A DNA stretch of 64,000 bases from Microstegium vimineum (lineage: Eukaryota; Streptophyta; Magnoliopsida; Poales; Poaceae), in the NCBI GenBank assembly GCA_022036555.1, contig CM039119.1, positions 6,696,001-6,760,000 of the forward strand. The letters run 5' to 3'. Below the pieces are notes generated by a model. It worked only from the letters and a program-made list of their open reading frames with translations, was not told where the DNA came from and did not search any database. The number at the start of each line of letters is the position of its first letter. The first letter of the stretch is position 1. The position numbers and the translations under genes are program-made. Below are positions 11,575 through 23,040 of the stretch, one piece after another.

Positions 11575-11834
11575 CTCTCTTCATTCCAAATTGTAAGTCA
11601 TTCCAAGAATCTTGGAGAGTCAAAGCATCTCAAGTTTGACCAAGAATTATAGACAAAACTATAAAAAATTATAACATCAAATAGGTATACTATGAAAATA
11701 TAATTGATAACGAATTTAATGATACTTATTTGACATCATAAATATTATTATATTGTCATATAAGTTTGGTCAAACTTGAGAAACTTTGACTCTCCGAGAT
11801 TTTTGGAATGACTTACAATTTAGGATGGAGGGAG
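11575..11834. mobile_element. Stowaway MITE
   Basis: The 260-bp element has long inverted repeats: left CTCTCTTCATTCCAAATTG and right ending ACAATTTAGGATGGAGGGAG. It is flanked by TA at 11573-11574 and 11835-11836. The inner arms carry inverted versions of GGTCAAACTT and of GGAGAGTCAAAG. It is the classical grass Stowaway type. Confidence 0.85.
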
Positions 11835-11836
11835 TA

Positions 11837-12726
11837 CTTATCTATTTAGGGTGGAACTGTACAAGTTTATTTATTTGGAAAACATGTGCTTCATACTGTT
11901 ATCTTCGTCCAAAAAAACAAAATGATTTTTCTGACCACCATCCAAAGGAGCGCCCCTATGTGTAGTTTGTGCTGACCCCAGTAATCATGCATGAATGGTC
12001 AGATAAGGTAATGAAGTATTTTTTATGATGTAGACATTTAGGCTTGAGATGTGCACATATTTAAGCTTGCAAAATTTGAAGATGGTTCTTTACTTTAAAA
12101 GAGGATCGCTCTGTCCATCCGAAGAGGCTACTATTTTTGAGTGTTGCAAAATGCTAACAACACTCTGACGCAGATGCCCTCCGAAGCAGATGCCCTCTCA
12201 GCAGCTCAGTGGATAATGTAGAGCTGTCTTTCCTTTTCTTACTTCCTGCTCCTTTGTGTTTTGCAAACAATGACTACCAACAAACAATTTGACTCAGACA
12301 ATGAAAAACATAGGAAATATGTTCCTTATTAATACTCTACTGGTATGTTCATAAATACTACAAGATTACTGTTTCCCCCTCTTTTAAGCTTATGGGCTCA
12401 AAACGGGGTATATAGTTTAATGATGCTATTCGAATTGAACATAAAATTCACAAAGGAACGATGGAGGTTCACAAACATGCAATACTTCACTCCACTGAAC
12501 ATGGTGATCTGGAGGACTTAAGCCTCATTGGTATCGTAATTCATCACTTGCATTGGAATGACCGAGTGGCAAGAACATGCAAGGCTCTAGGTGGAACGAG
12601 AGTATTTTTAGTTGGAGAACTATAATTTTAAATTTTGATGTTCTGAATATCATACTCACAATATCTTTTTCGGGTAACAATACAACACATGTCCATACGT
12701 ATAATTTCGTAATATTATTTCTTTTT
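11837..12726. other. Intergenic stretch, no gene supported
   Basis: Only short frames and AT-rich text are present. A small local duplication of GCAGATGCCCTC occurs at about 12172-12200. Confidence 0.5.
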
Positions 12727-12755
12727 TCCGTTGAAACGCACGGGCATTTACCTAG
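12727..12755 (+). mobile_element. Helitron-like 3' terminus
   Basis: The sequence contains CCGTTGAAACGCACGG (possible short stem CCGT/ACGG), then GCATTTAC and CTAG followed by T. This matches the usual grass Helitron end: a GC-rich hairpin about ten bases before CTRR, inserted 5' to a T. I could not find a convincing matching 5' TC end preceded by A, so the element length is unknown. It lies 1.4 kb downstream of the orphan glycolate oxidase exon, and Helitrons often capture such exons. Confidence 0.5.
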
Positions 12756-13041
12756 TTAAAGGATAAACACGCAATAACCATAATCTTCATCAGAATCTTC
12801 TTTACCGTGGAACCGTAACTGGAACGGGACCATATTCAGATGCCCTCATCACAATAGCAACCTTGTTGCTCTGTTCCAGCTAATGATGATTCAGATGGAA
12901 ACATAAGTTAAACACGAGCATGCAATGCAAGCACAAGAAAATCCACCAGTTTAATTACAACCAGAATATTGTCACCATAAATAATCATCACAGCACAGTA
13001 ACACAAATTAATCATTCCCCAAACAAAAATCAGAAAAATAA

Positions 13042-13863
13042 GGGTAAAGTCCAATTTTCAACCTTCAACTCTGGCCAAAGTCCGGATTTCAACCTCAAAC
13101 TCCAAAAGCGGATAACCTTGGCCTTCCAACTCTTGAAAAAGTCCAGTTTTCAACCTTGGGGTGGTTTTCTAGGCGGTTTTGGCGTATGAACAATAACTTT
13201 TGATATTTTTTAATTTTTTTAGAAATCCAACTTAAGAAATCTTGATATTTTATAGGTTGGTAGAGTGAATAACAAGGATGATAATGGCATAGAACATGCT
13301 AAATTTTGTTAAATAAAATTTGAACTATTGCATTTCAAAAATGGTCAAACTTATATATTCTATGAATTTTTAGGGTATTCAAATGGCAATAAAAAATCTC
13401 AAAAAAATCATATTTGTCCATCATTTGACCTCTAGTTATTTTTTAGAGTTCAAACGATGCACAAATATGAATTTTTTGAGATTTTTTATTGCCATTTGAA
13501 TACCCTAAAAATTCATAGATATATAAGTTTGACCATTTTTGTAATGCAATAGTTCAAATTTTACTTAACAAAATTTAGCATGTTCTATGCCATTATCATC
13601 TTTGTTATTCACTCTACCAACCTATAAAATATCAAGATTTTTAGAGCTCTCTAAGTACCCCTTTCTTGCTTCTTAAGTTGATTTCTAAAAAAAAAAATTG
13701 TCAAAAAAGTTACTGTTCATATGCCAAAACCACCTAGAAAACCGCCCAAGGTTGAAAAATAAACTTTTTCAAGAGTTGGAGGGCCAAGGTTATCCAGTTT
13801 TGGAGTTCGAGGTTGAAATCCGGACTTTGGCCAAAGTTAAAGGTTGAAAGTTGGACTTTACCC
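13042..13863. mobile_element. Large foldback (Mutator-type) MITE
   Basis: The 822-bp element begins GGGTAAAGTCCAATTTTCAA and ends with the inverse, GTTGGACTTTACCC. The two arms are inverted copies of each other over nearly 400 bp each and meet around 13440-13460. The flanks are GAAAAATAA (13033-13041) and AAAAAATAA (13864-13872), a 9-bp duplication with one mismatch as expected for Mutator-like elements. The arms contain the phrases ACTCTGGCCAAAGTCCGGAT and TTTTCTAGGCGGTTTTGGC. Short open frames inside it are by-products of the inverted repeat. Confidence 0.82.
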
Positions 13864-14029
13864 AAAAAATAATTGACATCAATCTCTTATGTAAGTACAT
13901 ACATATATGAGTCACCCTAAATGGGCAAAAACACCTGCAAACCTCATGCATGTTTGATACAAACACAACTAACAAATTCATTCAGGTACAAACGTACAAC
14001 ATACAAGTATGCCAACAAGGTGTCTGAGG

Positions 14030-14398
14030 CTACTTTTTGAGCATGACAAAGCCGACGAGTATGCCGAACACAGGGATGAGGGTGAGCGTGGAAGCGCAGA
14101 GGAGCGCCATGCCAATACCATGCCGGCCGTCCAGCCGGCGCGCGACCCAGAAGGAAGCAGAGGCGGTCACGGAGCCGACGATCACCCCGGCCACGAGGAC
14201 GCCGTAGTACACGAAGACGACCGCCTTGCCGTGGTGGGAGAAGATGCCTTCAGGAGTAGTCCTGTAGAAGAAGAGCGCGAACGCCGCCACCGCCTGGAAG
14301 ACGCCGACGGTGAGCATCGCGGACGGCACCATCGTCCTGCTGCGGAGAGCGGCGAAGGCAGAGTCCATGACCCTTGGGAGCGCGGCTTCGGGGTCCAT
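14030..14398 (-). CDS. Small grass membrane protein family, copy 2 (intact)
   Basis: This is an intact single-exon frame of about 122 residues. I chose MDPEAAL at 14398 because that start aligns with copy 1; an in-frame ATG two codons earlier (14404) is an alternative. The N-terminal 30 residues are soluble (MDPEAALPRVMDSAFAALRS). Hydrophobic segments follow at about 32-48 (VPSAMLTVGVFQAVAAFALF), 63-80 (VFVYYGVLVAGVIVGSVTAS) and 95-115 (IGMALLCASTLTLIPVFGIL), ending GFVMLKK with a terminal dilysine. That composition suggests an endomembrane protein with three or four membrane spans. I do not recognise a named family or function. It is 80-90% identical by eye to copy 3. The TATA-like box and a hexamer array upstream are shared with the other copies. 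It is likely expressed, but this is not shown by sequence alone. Confidence 0.75.
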   Translation of the reverse strand: MDPEAALPRVMDSAFAALRSRTMVPSAMLTVGVFQAVAAFALFFYRTTPEGIFSHHGKAVVFVYYGVLVAGVIVGSVTASASFWVARRLDGRHGIGMALLCASTLTLIPVFGILVGFVMLKK

Positions 14399-14544
14399 CG
14401 ACATCTATGATCTATCGCTCGTGTCCTGGCTAGTAGTAGTGTGTGACGCAGCAATGGCGGCTTGGCTTGAGCTTGGACAATAATGGCAAGAGGTTGAAGA
14501 TTGAGCGAGGCTCCTGTTGCATTCGCCCGCCATGGGGTACGGGG

Positions 14545-14553
14545 TATAAATAG
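14545..14553 (-). promoter_or_regulatory. Conserved TATA-like box upstream of family copy 2
   Basis: TATAAATAG (CTATTTATA on the gene strand) lies 147 nt upstream of the chosen ATG. Position and flanks match copies 1 and 3. Confidence 0.45.
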
Positions 14554-14605
14554 ATGCCCTGCTTTGGATACGCGTGACGCTGACGGATCAAAAACTCGGA
14601 CCTGG

Positions 14606-14628
14606 GAGGAACTGAAACCGAAACCGGT
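14606..14628. repeat. Degenerate GGAACC array upstream of copy 2
   Basis: GGAACTGAAACCGAAACC is followed by GGTGTCACTGTCCTCAGCTC. It is the shortest and most decayed of the gene-linked arrays. Confidence 0.6.
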
Positions 14629-14829
14629 GTCACTGTCCTCAGCTCTGCCGTACGCTTGGAGTGCAGCTCGGGAGACCCATCTTTCTAGTATAGTTCAGCC
14701 TCTTACTAGTATGACACATAGATTTTTTTTTAAAAAATGTCAGATCGAGAGATTTAAAAAAATAATGTCAGAGAAAAAGACTAGCTTAATGGGTGCCTAC
14801 TTAGGTGATTTTTGTTAAGAAATTCCTCG

Positions 14830-15130
14830 ATAAGAAGATTGATGGATTCATATCATATGGGCCTTGGAGGCTACCTCGTATGCCCTGAAGGTTACATCTA
14901 TATAAAGGGACTACATATGTATCTATAATGATTAATGAAGAGACAACTCCTCCTCATATACTTATCTCCTGTGTTTTTTATTCTTGGGATTGGGCAAGGG
15001 AGACGGGATCTATCTACAACTTCTACACGCCTCTTTCTTGGATTGGGAACGGGAAAACGGATCTGGCAATCCGTGAATAGGCCGATTCTCAACACGTTAT
15101 CAGCAGCTCTACCGCTGGGTGAGTTGTTCT
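14830..15130. other. Possible copia LTR remnant
   Basis: The text ends CTCAACACGTTATCAGCAGC, which resembles the LTR end and primer-binding region of many plant Ty1-copia elements (ACACGTTATCAGCACG). No opposite end or coding region is visible, so this is a weak call. Confidence 0.3.
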
Positions 15131-15424
15131 TAATCATTGAGTTTAGATCAATTTGTATTTGCCATTGGCTAATGATGAATTGATCTTCATGTTTCCGATT
15201 GGTTACTGATGCGCCGGTTGATACCTTTCGCTCGTGCGTTGTTCATCCTGAGTGAATTGAGGCACGCGTGATGCAGTGTGCAAGGTCACAGCCGCCAAAT
15301 CAAAGCCACGTGGTGTACTTCGACGATGCCATGAACATGCATGGATCACGTGCATGTGATTTTCATCCATCAATGTTCCTGGAAGGTCTCCAACCGTAAC
15401 TCATTCTGGATCTATTTATATTAG

Positions 15425-15667
15425 GGCCTTGTTTAGATTGCAAGTTATTAGAACCCGATGAATAGTAGCACTTTCGTTTTATTTGGTAAATATTATCCAA
15501 TCGTGGACCAACTAGGCTCAAAAGATTCATCTCGTGATTTCTAATTAAATTGTACAATTAATTATTTTTTTTTACCTACATTTAATGTTCCATGTAAGCG
15601 GCTAAAAATTGATGTGATGGAGAGAGAGTGAAAAATCTTGGAATTTGGATGGCATCTAAACAAGGCC
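15425..15667. mobile_element. MITE, GGCCTTGTTTAG family
   Basis: The 243-bp element has ends GGCCTTGTTTAGATTGC and GGCATCTAAACAAGGCC. It has a perfect TAG target duplication at 15422-15424 and 15668-15670. It is the same family as 7743-8017. Confidence 0.8.
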
Positions 15668-15670
15668 TAG

Positions 15671-17255
15671 ATCAATTTTGTTTTTCTACCGTCATTAATC
15701 AAGGATTATCTTGATTCACATGAGTTTTTCTTTATGTCTAATCTCATCTTTGGATTTTGTGTCCATGTGATATATTTGTCATATCACCGGCGTGGATTAT
15801 TGACTCCTGTTTCCAACTGGATCGAGCACTACGCCACCTGCATGCTGTCCGTGGGCATGCACCATCGCCCACGGCCTCTACGATATGAGGAAGTATTGGA
15901 CTCCTTGATTTGATGGATGGATCGAAGCTTAATAGCTACCGCATCAACGAGTACACGCGTACAAGGATGCGATCTGCATCTAGTCCACGCGTACAAGCAC
16001 AGCAATGGTGTGCTCCCATCCGCATGCACACAAGCAGAGCAGCAGCGCTCCCGTCCCGTGTCGCAAGCCGCGACGGCGGCGGCGGAGTGGCCCGTTCCTG
16101 CTAATAATCGAACCACAGCCTCCCAAAGAAAAACACTAATGGCACCAGCAGATAGGAAGAAATGAAACAATGCCCAACCTTTACTGATTCATACCTTGCT
16201 TGGACCCTGGACGCGGAGGCGGCCGGCCGGCCTCGCCGCAGCAGGGGCTTGGACCTTGGACGGTGAGAGCGGCGAAGGGATGGGCTGTGCCCCCGCCAAC
16301 CACCCTAGCGGCTGCCCCACGCCCCGGCGCCGCCCGTAGACTCGCCTCCGCCTGCGACCCGTGGCCTACGCGGCGCCGCATCATCCTTTCCTCGGCGGGC
16401 GGCGGCCATGGCCCATGGGTGTCTGGCTTAATTGAATATTGGGGGCACTGCGAGTGGGCTGAGCCGTGAGTCCGTGAGCGACTGCGAGACGGCCGGGCGG
16501 AGCTGTGGGCTGGTTGCGCGACGGCGGCGGGCGGCGTATATGAGAGATAATCGGTGTACAGATGAGATAATAGAAGGGCAATATAGTCATTAGAAGAAAA
16601 TACATGTATTTGAGACTTAAAATATGATTATAAAAATATTAAAATGTCATATATATATATATATATATAGCTTAGTATTAATGTTTAGAGTCCTATTTTA
16701 GAGAAATCAACGTTTGAAGTCCTATAATATCCAATTTCAGCTGCCCGTTTCTCCGCCCACATCCACCTTTCCTGCGCGCTCGTTGTAACCTTCGCGGGCC
16801 GAGTCGGCCGACCCCTCCTCGGCAGCGGCTGCGGCGGTCGTGGGCTGCAAGAACCACAGGCGAGGCACCGCGTCACGGATGTGCCCCTGCCGACGCGGGC
16901 GGGGCACGGCCAGCCGTACCTTCATTTCATCGGAGTACGCTGCTGCGCCGGGGTTTCACCTTCACTGCCGCCTGTGAATGCCATACCACGCCAGAGCGCA
17001 GCCCTCGTGAGCCCGTTCCACTTCCACGGGCAGTGTTCGGGTCCATCTCAGTGCCTCCATGCCTTCCGTACGTGCTGTCGTCTCTCCCTCCGCGAGCACC
17101 AGCTGTTGTGTCTCTGCGCGGCGACCCACCTGTTCGCGCGTCTGACGCGGCGCCACGTCAGTCATGTATCTCAGCTGCAACCAGTCCCGCCATCAGGGCT
17201 CCAGAAAGCTGCATATATGCCGCGGCCGTTGTTGCTCATGATTACCGTGGAAGGG
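15671..17255. other. Intergenic, GC-rich patches and an AT dinucleotide run
   Basis: There are two GC-rich patches (about 15950-16120 and 16200-17240) with overlapping frames on both strands and no recognised domain. A (AT)n run of about 20 nt lies near 16650-16671. Nothing here supports a gene call. Confidence 0.5.
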
Positions 17256-17465
17256 CACTAGAAAACATTTTTAGAGGCGATGGTAGAGGCATTTATACAG
17301 GCGGTCAAGCCCACCGCCTATACTAGGGGTCAGTACTAATCGGCTCACAGTACAGGCGGCGGGCTGTGAGCCGCCTGTGAAAAAAGGGTTTTCACAGGCG
17401 GCTCACTTTGTCAGCCGTCTGTGAAAACCGTTTTCACAGGCGGCTCACTCTGTGTGCCGCCTGTG
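17256..17465. repeat. CACTA 1 left terminal and subterminal repeats
   Basis: After the CACTA end, at least six ACAGGCGG or CCGCCTGT motifs occur in alternating orientation, able to pair as short hairpins (for example TTTTCACAGGCGGCTCAC with its inverse). Confidence 0.8.
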
Positions 17466-17521
17466 TAATTATTTTTTTTATTTCAAATTTTAATATTTGC
17501 CTCCACATTATACTATATTTG

Positions 17522-17522
<1 letters not shown>

Positions 17523-17566
<44 letters not shown>
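17523..17566. repeat. (AT)n microsatellite
   Basis: About 22 uninterrupted AT/TA dinucleotides lie inside the CACTA element, downstream of its last gene. Confidence 0.95.
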
Positions 17567-17570
<4 letters not shown>

Positions 17571-17999
17571 GCAAACATGAACCATAAAATTGCATCATAC
17601 ATACAACACATATAAATATTACATATGTGTCCACACGAAATCAAACATCAAGCATAAAATTACATATAATACACGTCATTTCAAGTTATGAGTTCAACCA
17701 TTTGGTGTTTACATGTCATTTCGTTTCAAGTTTAGACCTGCTAGGTCTGTCAGCGCTCTAAATCCTTCACTTGCTAAATCATCGGCTTCATCAAAATATG
17801 ATCTGGTACTTGGAATTATTTCTCTCATAATAAAACCGCACAAGTCTGCTACTATATTTTTCATAGTTTTTGGAGTGAATGACACGTCCTTTCCTTTACT
17901 TCTCGGCTGGAAACAAAGTTTAAAAGCATCATTGACACATGTCCAATATTAATATTTCCAAGTTTAATGAGAAAACTTCATACATAGATATCTTTTACC

Positions 18000-20900
18000 A
18001 TATTTTTGTCCCTGACGTATCGTCCCCGCTCCCTTATGAACTCACACACATAGTATCCACAGTAGACCGATCCAGGTGGTTGCTTGTGGCACTATGTAAT
18101 TAATGAGCAAAAGATTAAACTAAAATTGTCATGCCTTGCGTATTATTTATATGATGATATGTGTTCGGACAACTTACCGGATAATGGTGTTGTATCGTCA
18201 ATGGCACACTAGGATCTGAGCAGGCGGCGTCGACCGGTCCTTTTTGCTTCTTATAAAACCGCCATGCCCTGTAGATATCGAATATAAAACACTATAGTTA
18301 TTTAGAAACTCTAATTCATATAAGTACGGATGTGGTTGCATGTTGGCTCACCTTTCTAAATGAATCAGGAATGTTTGATACGACTGAGGAGGACAATGTA
18401 AGGAGTCTAGGACAAGCACCTTCCCTTCGAATGGATAAATATAAAAAACAATCCAATGGTCACTGCATGAATAAACGAGTGAGCGACACATGTACTTAGG
18501 GTTAACACGATAATTTGAAGTACGTATACGAGGTCACGCTTACCCAAAGTTGTAGGGTGCCAATATAAAATCCCTGTACTTATATCTCAACATTGCTCTA
18601 CCGAGATAGAAGGCATATGTGTCCTCGTATTTTTGTTGCAATTCCTTTACAGCTTCTGCAACTTGTTCTGGTGTTTTGTCCTTCTCTATCTTTGCTCTAT
18701 CTTCATTTGTAAGTACAAATTTGTGCATATTTTTTTGTAACCTGATTGGACTCAGGTAACCGACCATCGTGCCTGTAGTTAACGATCTCTGCTCGTGGTC
18801 TTGCAAACTACATACAACATGCACATATTAGAGTTTATCACATTCCAAATTTAATAATAACAATGTGTGTGCATGAGTGATACTTACAGGCACCAGATTG
18901 TAATGAGTTGGACGTCAAGTTTCCTATAGTTCAACAGCAGGTGCATGTCCTCGAAGATAACAAATGCCTCGCTTTTATCCTTGCCAGTAGCAAACACATC
19001 TGTTGGTATGTCAACACTAACTGCATGCAGGCCAGCATTCACTGCTCTCATGTACCAGTCATGAAACCTTTTTATCGTCCATGGACCATTTTCAAGCACT
19101 GTCTATTGCAGCATAGGCCTTCCGGGCACATAGTTACTGGGGACATTGACATAATCATCAACCGTTGGCTTTCTTATATTCTTAAGGGTCAATGGTGTAT
19201 TTGATGGCGGTTCGACATGTACATCGCCACTTGGGGCTTCCATTGTTGGTGGCACGACTTCAGTTGCTTGGCCGGCGGCTTCCTTATTCTGTGACGATTC
19301 GAGCTCAACGACTCGTGCCGTCCGCTGCTTTCCAATCCCTTTCAGAAATAGAACTGTGTCTGCTGCTTTTCCCTTTTTGGCTCATAGGGAGAAACCAATT
19401 TTGGAATTGGAAATTTCTTTGCCTTCTTGGAGGCCGGTGCTTGTGGGGGAGTTTGCTCTGCTTCCTTATGCTTTGGTGGTGACGGGGGAGTTTGCTCTAC
19501 CTCCTTCTCTGGTGTTGTGTCCTTCTTGGCTAGCGGAGTCTGGTGCTCAGGCATGTTCTTGGTCAGCCCCTCGAGCTCATCCAGCGAGAATGACATATCA
19601 TGTACTGGGGATGATGACGGTGGCTCATAAATATACGGGGATGCTGGGGCATGCATTGGCGATGCTGGCTATTGACTTGTTTCGGCCTCTTGGGATGCTT
19701 GATGCACTTGTCGAGAGGGTGCCGTTGGTGGATCAATCAACCTTACGTACCGTCTTGGCCATTGTATGAAGTTCTTGATTGCTTGTCCAAGCTTCTCTAT
19801 ACCCTCAGAGGTCGGGATGTCGATGAAGTCGTCTTCATATGCACTCTCGACCGTCAACACTTCCACCCTGCAGTATGCATCTTGCATCTCGACACCATGG
19901 AACATACGTCCAGGGATGGCATTGCCTGTGGCCACTTTCTTTGTATGTTGATTCCTAAGGCCATATCCAATTAACAATGAGCAAGGCCGAGGTTTATCAA
20001 TATCGTCAACTGGATAATGGTCCTTATTTGATGTTGATGCTATACTGCTTTGAAAGGGCATAGATTGTGTGGCCGTCTCCTAGCTACCCAAGGGTTGAGC
20101 TGGGACATGCTGCATATATGAAGGAGCTTGTGATGTCATCTGTTGAGCAGACACTGCTCCCGCCAACCGCTTCATCACTTCAGGATCAGGGTTTTTAACG
20201 AAGTCTTCCATCAAATCCCTAATTTTTTTGGCAGCCTGCTGCTCAAAAAAATCCTTCAATTGCTCCTTATGTCGTTCTCTTTTCTTATACATGCCTTTCC
20301 ACTCTTCACCAAACCCTTCTTTCTAGGTGGTTCTGGATGAGACGCCACGTACACGACCTGGATGCTCGGGGTTACCTACAACATGATATTTAATGTCAGT
20401 GTCGATTTCTATTTTACTCGAACAAAATGGAAAATATAATTTTGTTACCTAGGGCATGGGAAAGCTTGTCCCTCTCCCTCTGTGACTTGAAGGCACCTGT
20501 CTTTTCCAGGTTTGTTGCTTCCAAAACCTTCTCGGCAACTGGCTTGATCTCATCGAGACAGGAGATCTCATCGCTCTCAGTGTTTGCCTTCTGAGCGCGA
20601 AGCCAATTCGCACTTCGTTCTGGCACTATATCTGTCAATGCCAACTTGCCCTCTCTCCTCTTTGCTTCGTCTTCTGCCCTCCATTTAGGAATCTTGGTCT
20701 TGTAACCGCCAGTGCCGAGGTGGTGGTGGTACTTGTTCTTCTTCGCAAGTCTTGAGGCGGCTTGGCTCTTAGCCTTGGAGTCGTCGGAGTTTTTTATGAC
20801 ACTGAAACATGCCCACTGTTCTGCTGTGATAGGGTACCACTTCGTTGGGTCCCGCCCCTTCTGCAGCCACTTTTTATTCATATCGTGCCTATAGCCCCAG

Positions 20901-21580
20901 AATGATATTGCTAACTGCTTCATGACATGACCCTTGACCAAACCTTCTGTTCCCTCCGGTAAAATAAACTTAGTGCACAATCGAGTCCAACAATTCGTCC
21001 TCTTTACTTCAGGCACCATACTCCAATCACTCCAGGTGATATCAAATTCTTCCTTTACTAACCATCCAATGGCGGCCCTAAATTTGGGTAGCGCCTCTAG
21101 AGGTGCTAAGGGCTCTCCGCTCGAGCTAATCTCTGTAATCCTATAAACTTCTTCTGGAAATCTATTCCTTCCTCTATCTCCTCGTGCTCGATCACTCTTT
21201 TTCTGTGTACTTCTTCGCTCGGAGGAGGTCCCGGTCGTTTGAGGCGCCGTGTCCTTATGAACATCTTGTGACTCTACCTCCATTTCGGCAACAACTTGAG
21301 AGAACACCTCCTATCAATTCAATTGTTAGGTACATACATACACATGCATTATTCTCTCGTATAGACAATCTACAAGCATATATACCTCATCATCATTTGG
21401 CTCATCTGCAGGCTCGTAATTAGGGTCACGTTCGAACTCAAGACGGGCCTTCTTAGCTCTAGGAGATTCACGTGGTGATACGCTCGGGCTCCTATAAGGT
21501 TCGGATCCAGAGGAGTCAGATCCAGGTGTACCTACCTGGGCATCGGCCTGCTCAGCATTTGATGGAGTACTCATCTGCAT
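18000..21580 (-). pseudogene. CACTA 1 second gene: Transposase_24-like region plus Ulp1/C48 protease domain
   Basis: This multi-exon minus-strand gene starts at 21580 (MQMSTPSNAEQADAQ). Exon 1 21386-21580 and exon 2 20449-21310 have good borders. Exon 2 contains FPEEVYRITEISSSGEPLAP, ITWSDWSMVPEVKRTNCW and KKNKYHHHLGTGGYKTKI, matching the En/Spm Transposase_24 region. Downstream come a Lys/Arg-rich helical part (20080-20292), a domain typical of these genes (19669-20061, NAIPGRMFHGVEMQDAY) and a Pro-rich linker (19342-19656). The Ulp1-type cysteine protease part follows, with DHWIVFYI (His), VLVLDSLH (Asp) and QPPGSVYCGYYVCEFI (Gln and Cys). The catalytic set is present in order, so the domain itself is not obviously dead. 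In-frame TAG codons occur in the linkers (about 20318, 20079, 19668), so the copy as a whole is decayed unless these lie in introns. Confidence 0.75.
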
Positions 21581-21589
21581 GAAATATAA

Positions 21590-22520
21590 GTATAATAATG
21601 GAAAAAATAAATAAATTAACTAAGTAAACTAACTCTAATTATGCATGAAATATAAGTATTAACATGAAATATAAGTATTAACATGAAATATAAGTATTAA
21701 CATGAAAAATAAGTATTAACATGGAAAAAACACTAACTTAATATAAGTATTAACACTAAATTAACTAACTAAATTAACTAAGTAAACTAACTAAATTAAC
21801 TAACTAAACTAACTAACTAAATTAACTAAGTAAACTAACTCTAATTATGCATGAAATATAAGTATTAACATGAAATATAAGTATTAACATGGAAAATAAG
21901 TATTAACATGGAAAAAACACTAACTTAATATAAGTATTAACACTAAATTAACTAACTAAATTAACTAAGTAAACTAACTAAATTAACTAACTAAACTAAT
22001 TAACTAACTAAATTAACTAAGTAAACTAACTCTAATTATGCATGAAATATAAGTATTAACATGAAAAATAAGTATTAACATGGAAAAAACACTAACTTAA
22101 TATAAGTATTAACACTAAATTAACTAACTAAATTAACTAACTAAACTAACTAATAAAGAGAATAAAAAACTAACTAAATTAACTAATTACTAAATTAACT
22201 AACTAAATTAACTAAACTAACTAAATTAACTAACTAAAACTAACTAATAAAGAGAATAAATTAACTAATTACTAAACTAACTAAATTAACTAACTAAACT
22301 AACTAATAAAAAACTAACTAAATTAACTAACTAAATTAACTAATTACTAAACTAACTAAATTAACTAACTAAACTAACTAATAAAAAACTAACTAAATTA
22401 ACTAACTAAATTAACTAATTACTAAATTAACTAACTAAATTAAGTAAACTAACTAATAAACTAATTACTAACTAACTAAATTAACTAACTAAACCAACTA
22501 AAAAAAACTAAATTAACTAA
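21590..22520. repeat. AACTAACTAAATT low-complexity array with about 200-bp higher-order repeat
   Basis: Short units (CTAA, AACTAACTAAATTAACTAA) fill about 900 bp. Within it, a longer block beginning CTCTAATTATGCATGAAATA recurs at about 21632, 21839 and 22029, giving a repeat of about 200 bp. The array lies just upstream of the start of the Ulp1-containing gene. Confidence 0.9.
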
Positions 22521-22530
22521 ATAAAAAAAT

Positions 22531-22860
22531 TCAAGGGGGCCTGCCAGGCCCAGCAGGCCAGCAGGCCTCGCCAGCAGGCCTGACAGGAGGGGCCGCCGCG
22601 CGGCGGCGCACATGGCGGTGCTGGTGGCGGTGGAGCAGCTCGGCGGTGTGGCGGTGGCGGCGGAGCCTACCTCTCGGCGGTGGAGCAGCTCGGCTGCTGG
22701 CGGCGACAGTGGCGGCGGCGCGTAGGCGGTGGAGCAGCGGCGCGTAGGCGGACGGTGGAGCAGCGGTGGCGGATTTCGGCAGCCTGACGGTGTCGAATTT
22801 CAGAACTCGCGCCTCCGGTGACTTAGAAATTTTCGGCAGCCGCGCGCGAGAATTTATTGT
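22531..22860. other. GC-rich segment, possible 5' leader of the CACTA second gene
   Basis: GCGGCGG- and GGTGGAGCAGC-rich text (GGTGGAGCAGCTCGGCGG occurs twice in near-identical form) lies between the two AT-rich arrays. The open frame across it on the minus strand is Arg/Ala/Pro-rich and has no recognisable domain. Confidence 0.5.
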
Positions 22861-22861
22861 G

Positions 22862-23040
22862 GAGCACATTAGTACAGGCGGGTCATATTGACCACCGCCT
22901 GTGAAAATATTTTTATAGGCGGTGGTCAATGAGGGCCGCCTGTACTAATGTATTAGTACAGGCGGCGGTCAATGACGCCCGCCTATACTAATACATTAGT
23001 ACAGGCGGCCCTCATTAACGGCCGCTTGTACTAATGTTTT
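22862..23040. repeat. Internal ACAGGCGG inverted repeats
   Basis: Seven or more copies of TAGTACAGGCGG or its inverse CCGCCTGTACTA alternate here, in the same style as the element's terminal regions. They lie between the two genes, in a position that could bind transposase and influence the Ulp1-gene promoter, or mark the buried end of an older CACTA. Confidence 0.8.

Noticed and set aside
12920..13981. Two frames reading into the foldback element
   Set aside because: They are translations of the two arms of an inverted repeat and mirror each other.
22531..22929. 132-residue minus-strand frame in CACTA 1
   Set aside because: It spans subterminal-style repeats and GCGGCGG-rich text. More likely leader sequence than a protein.
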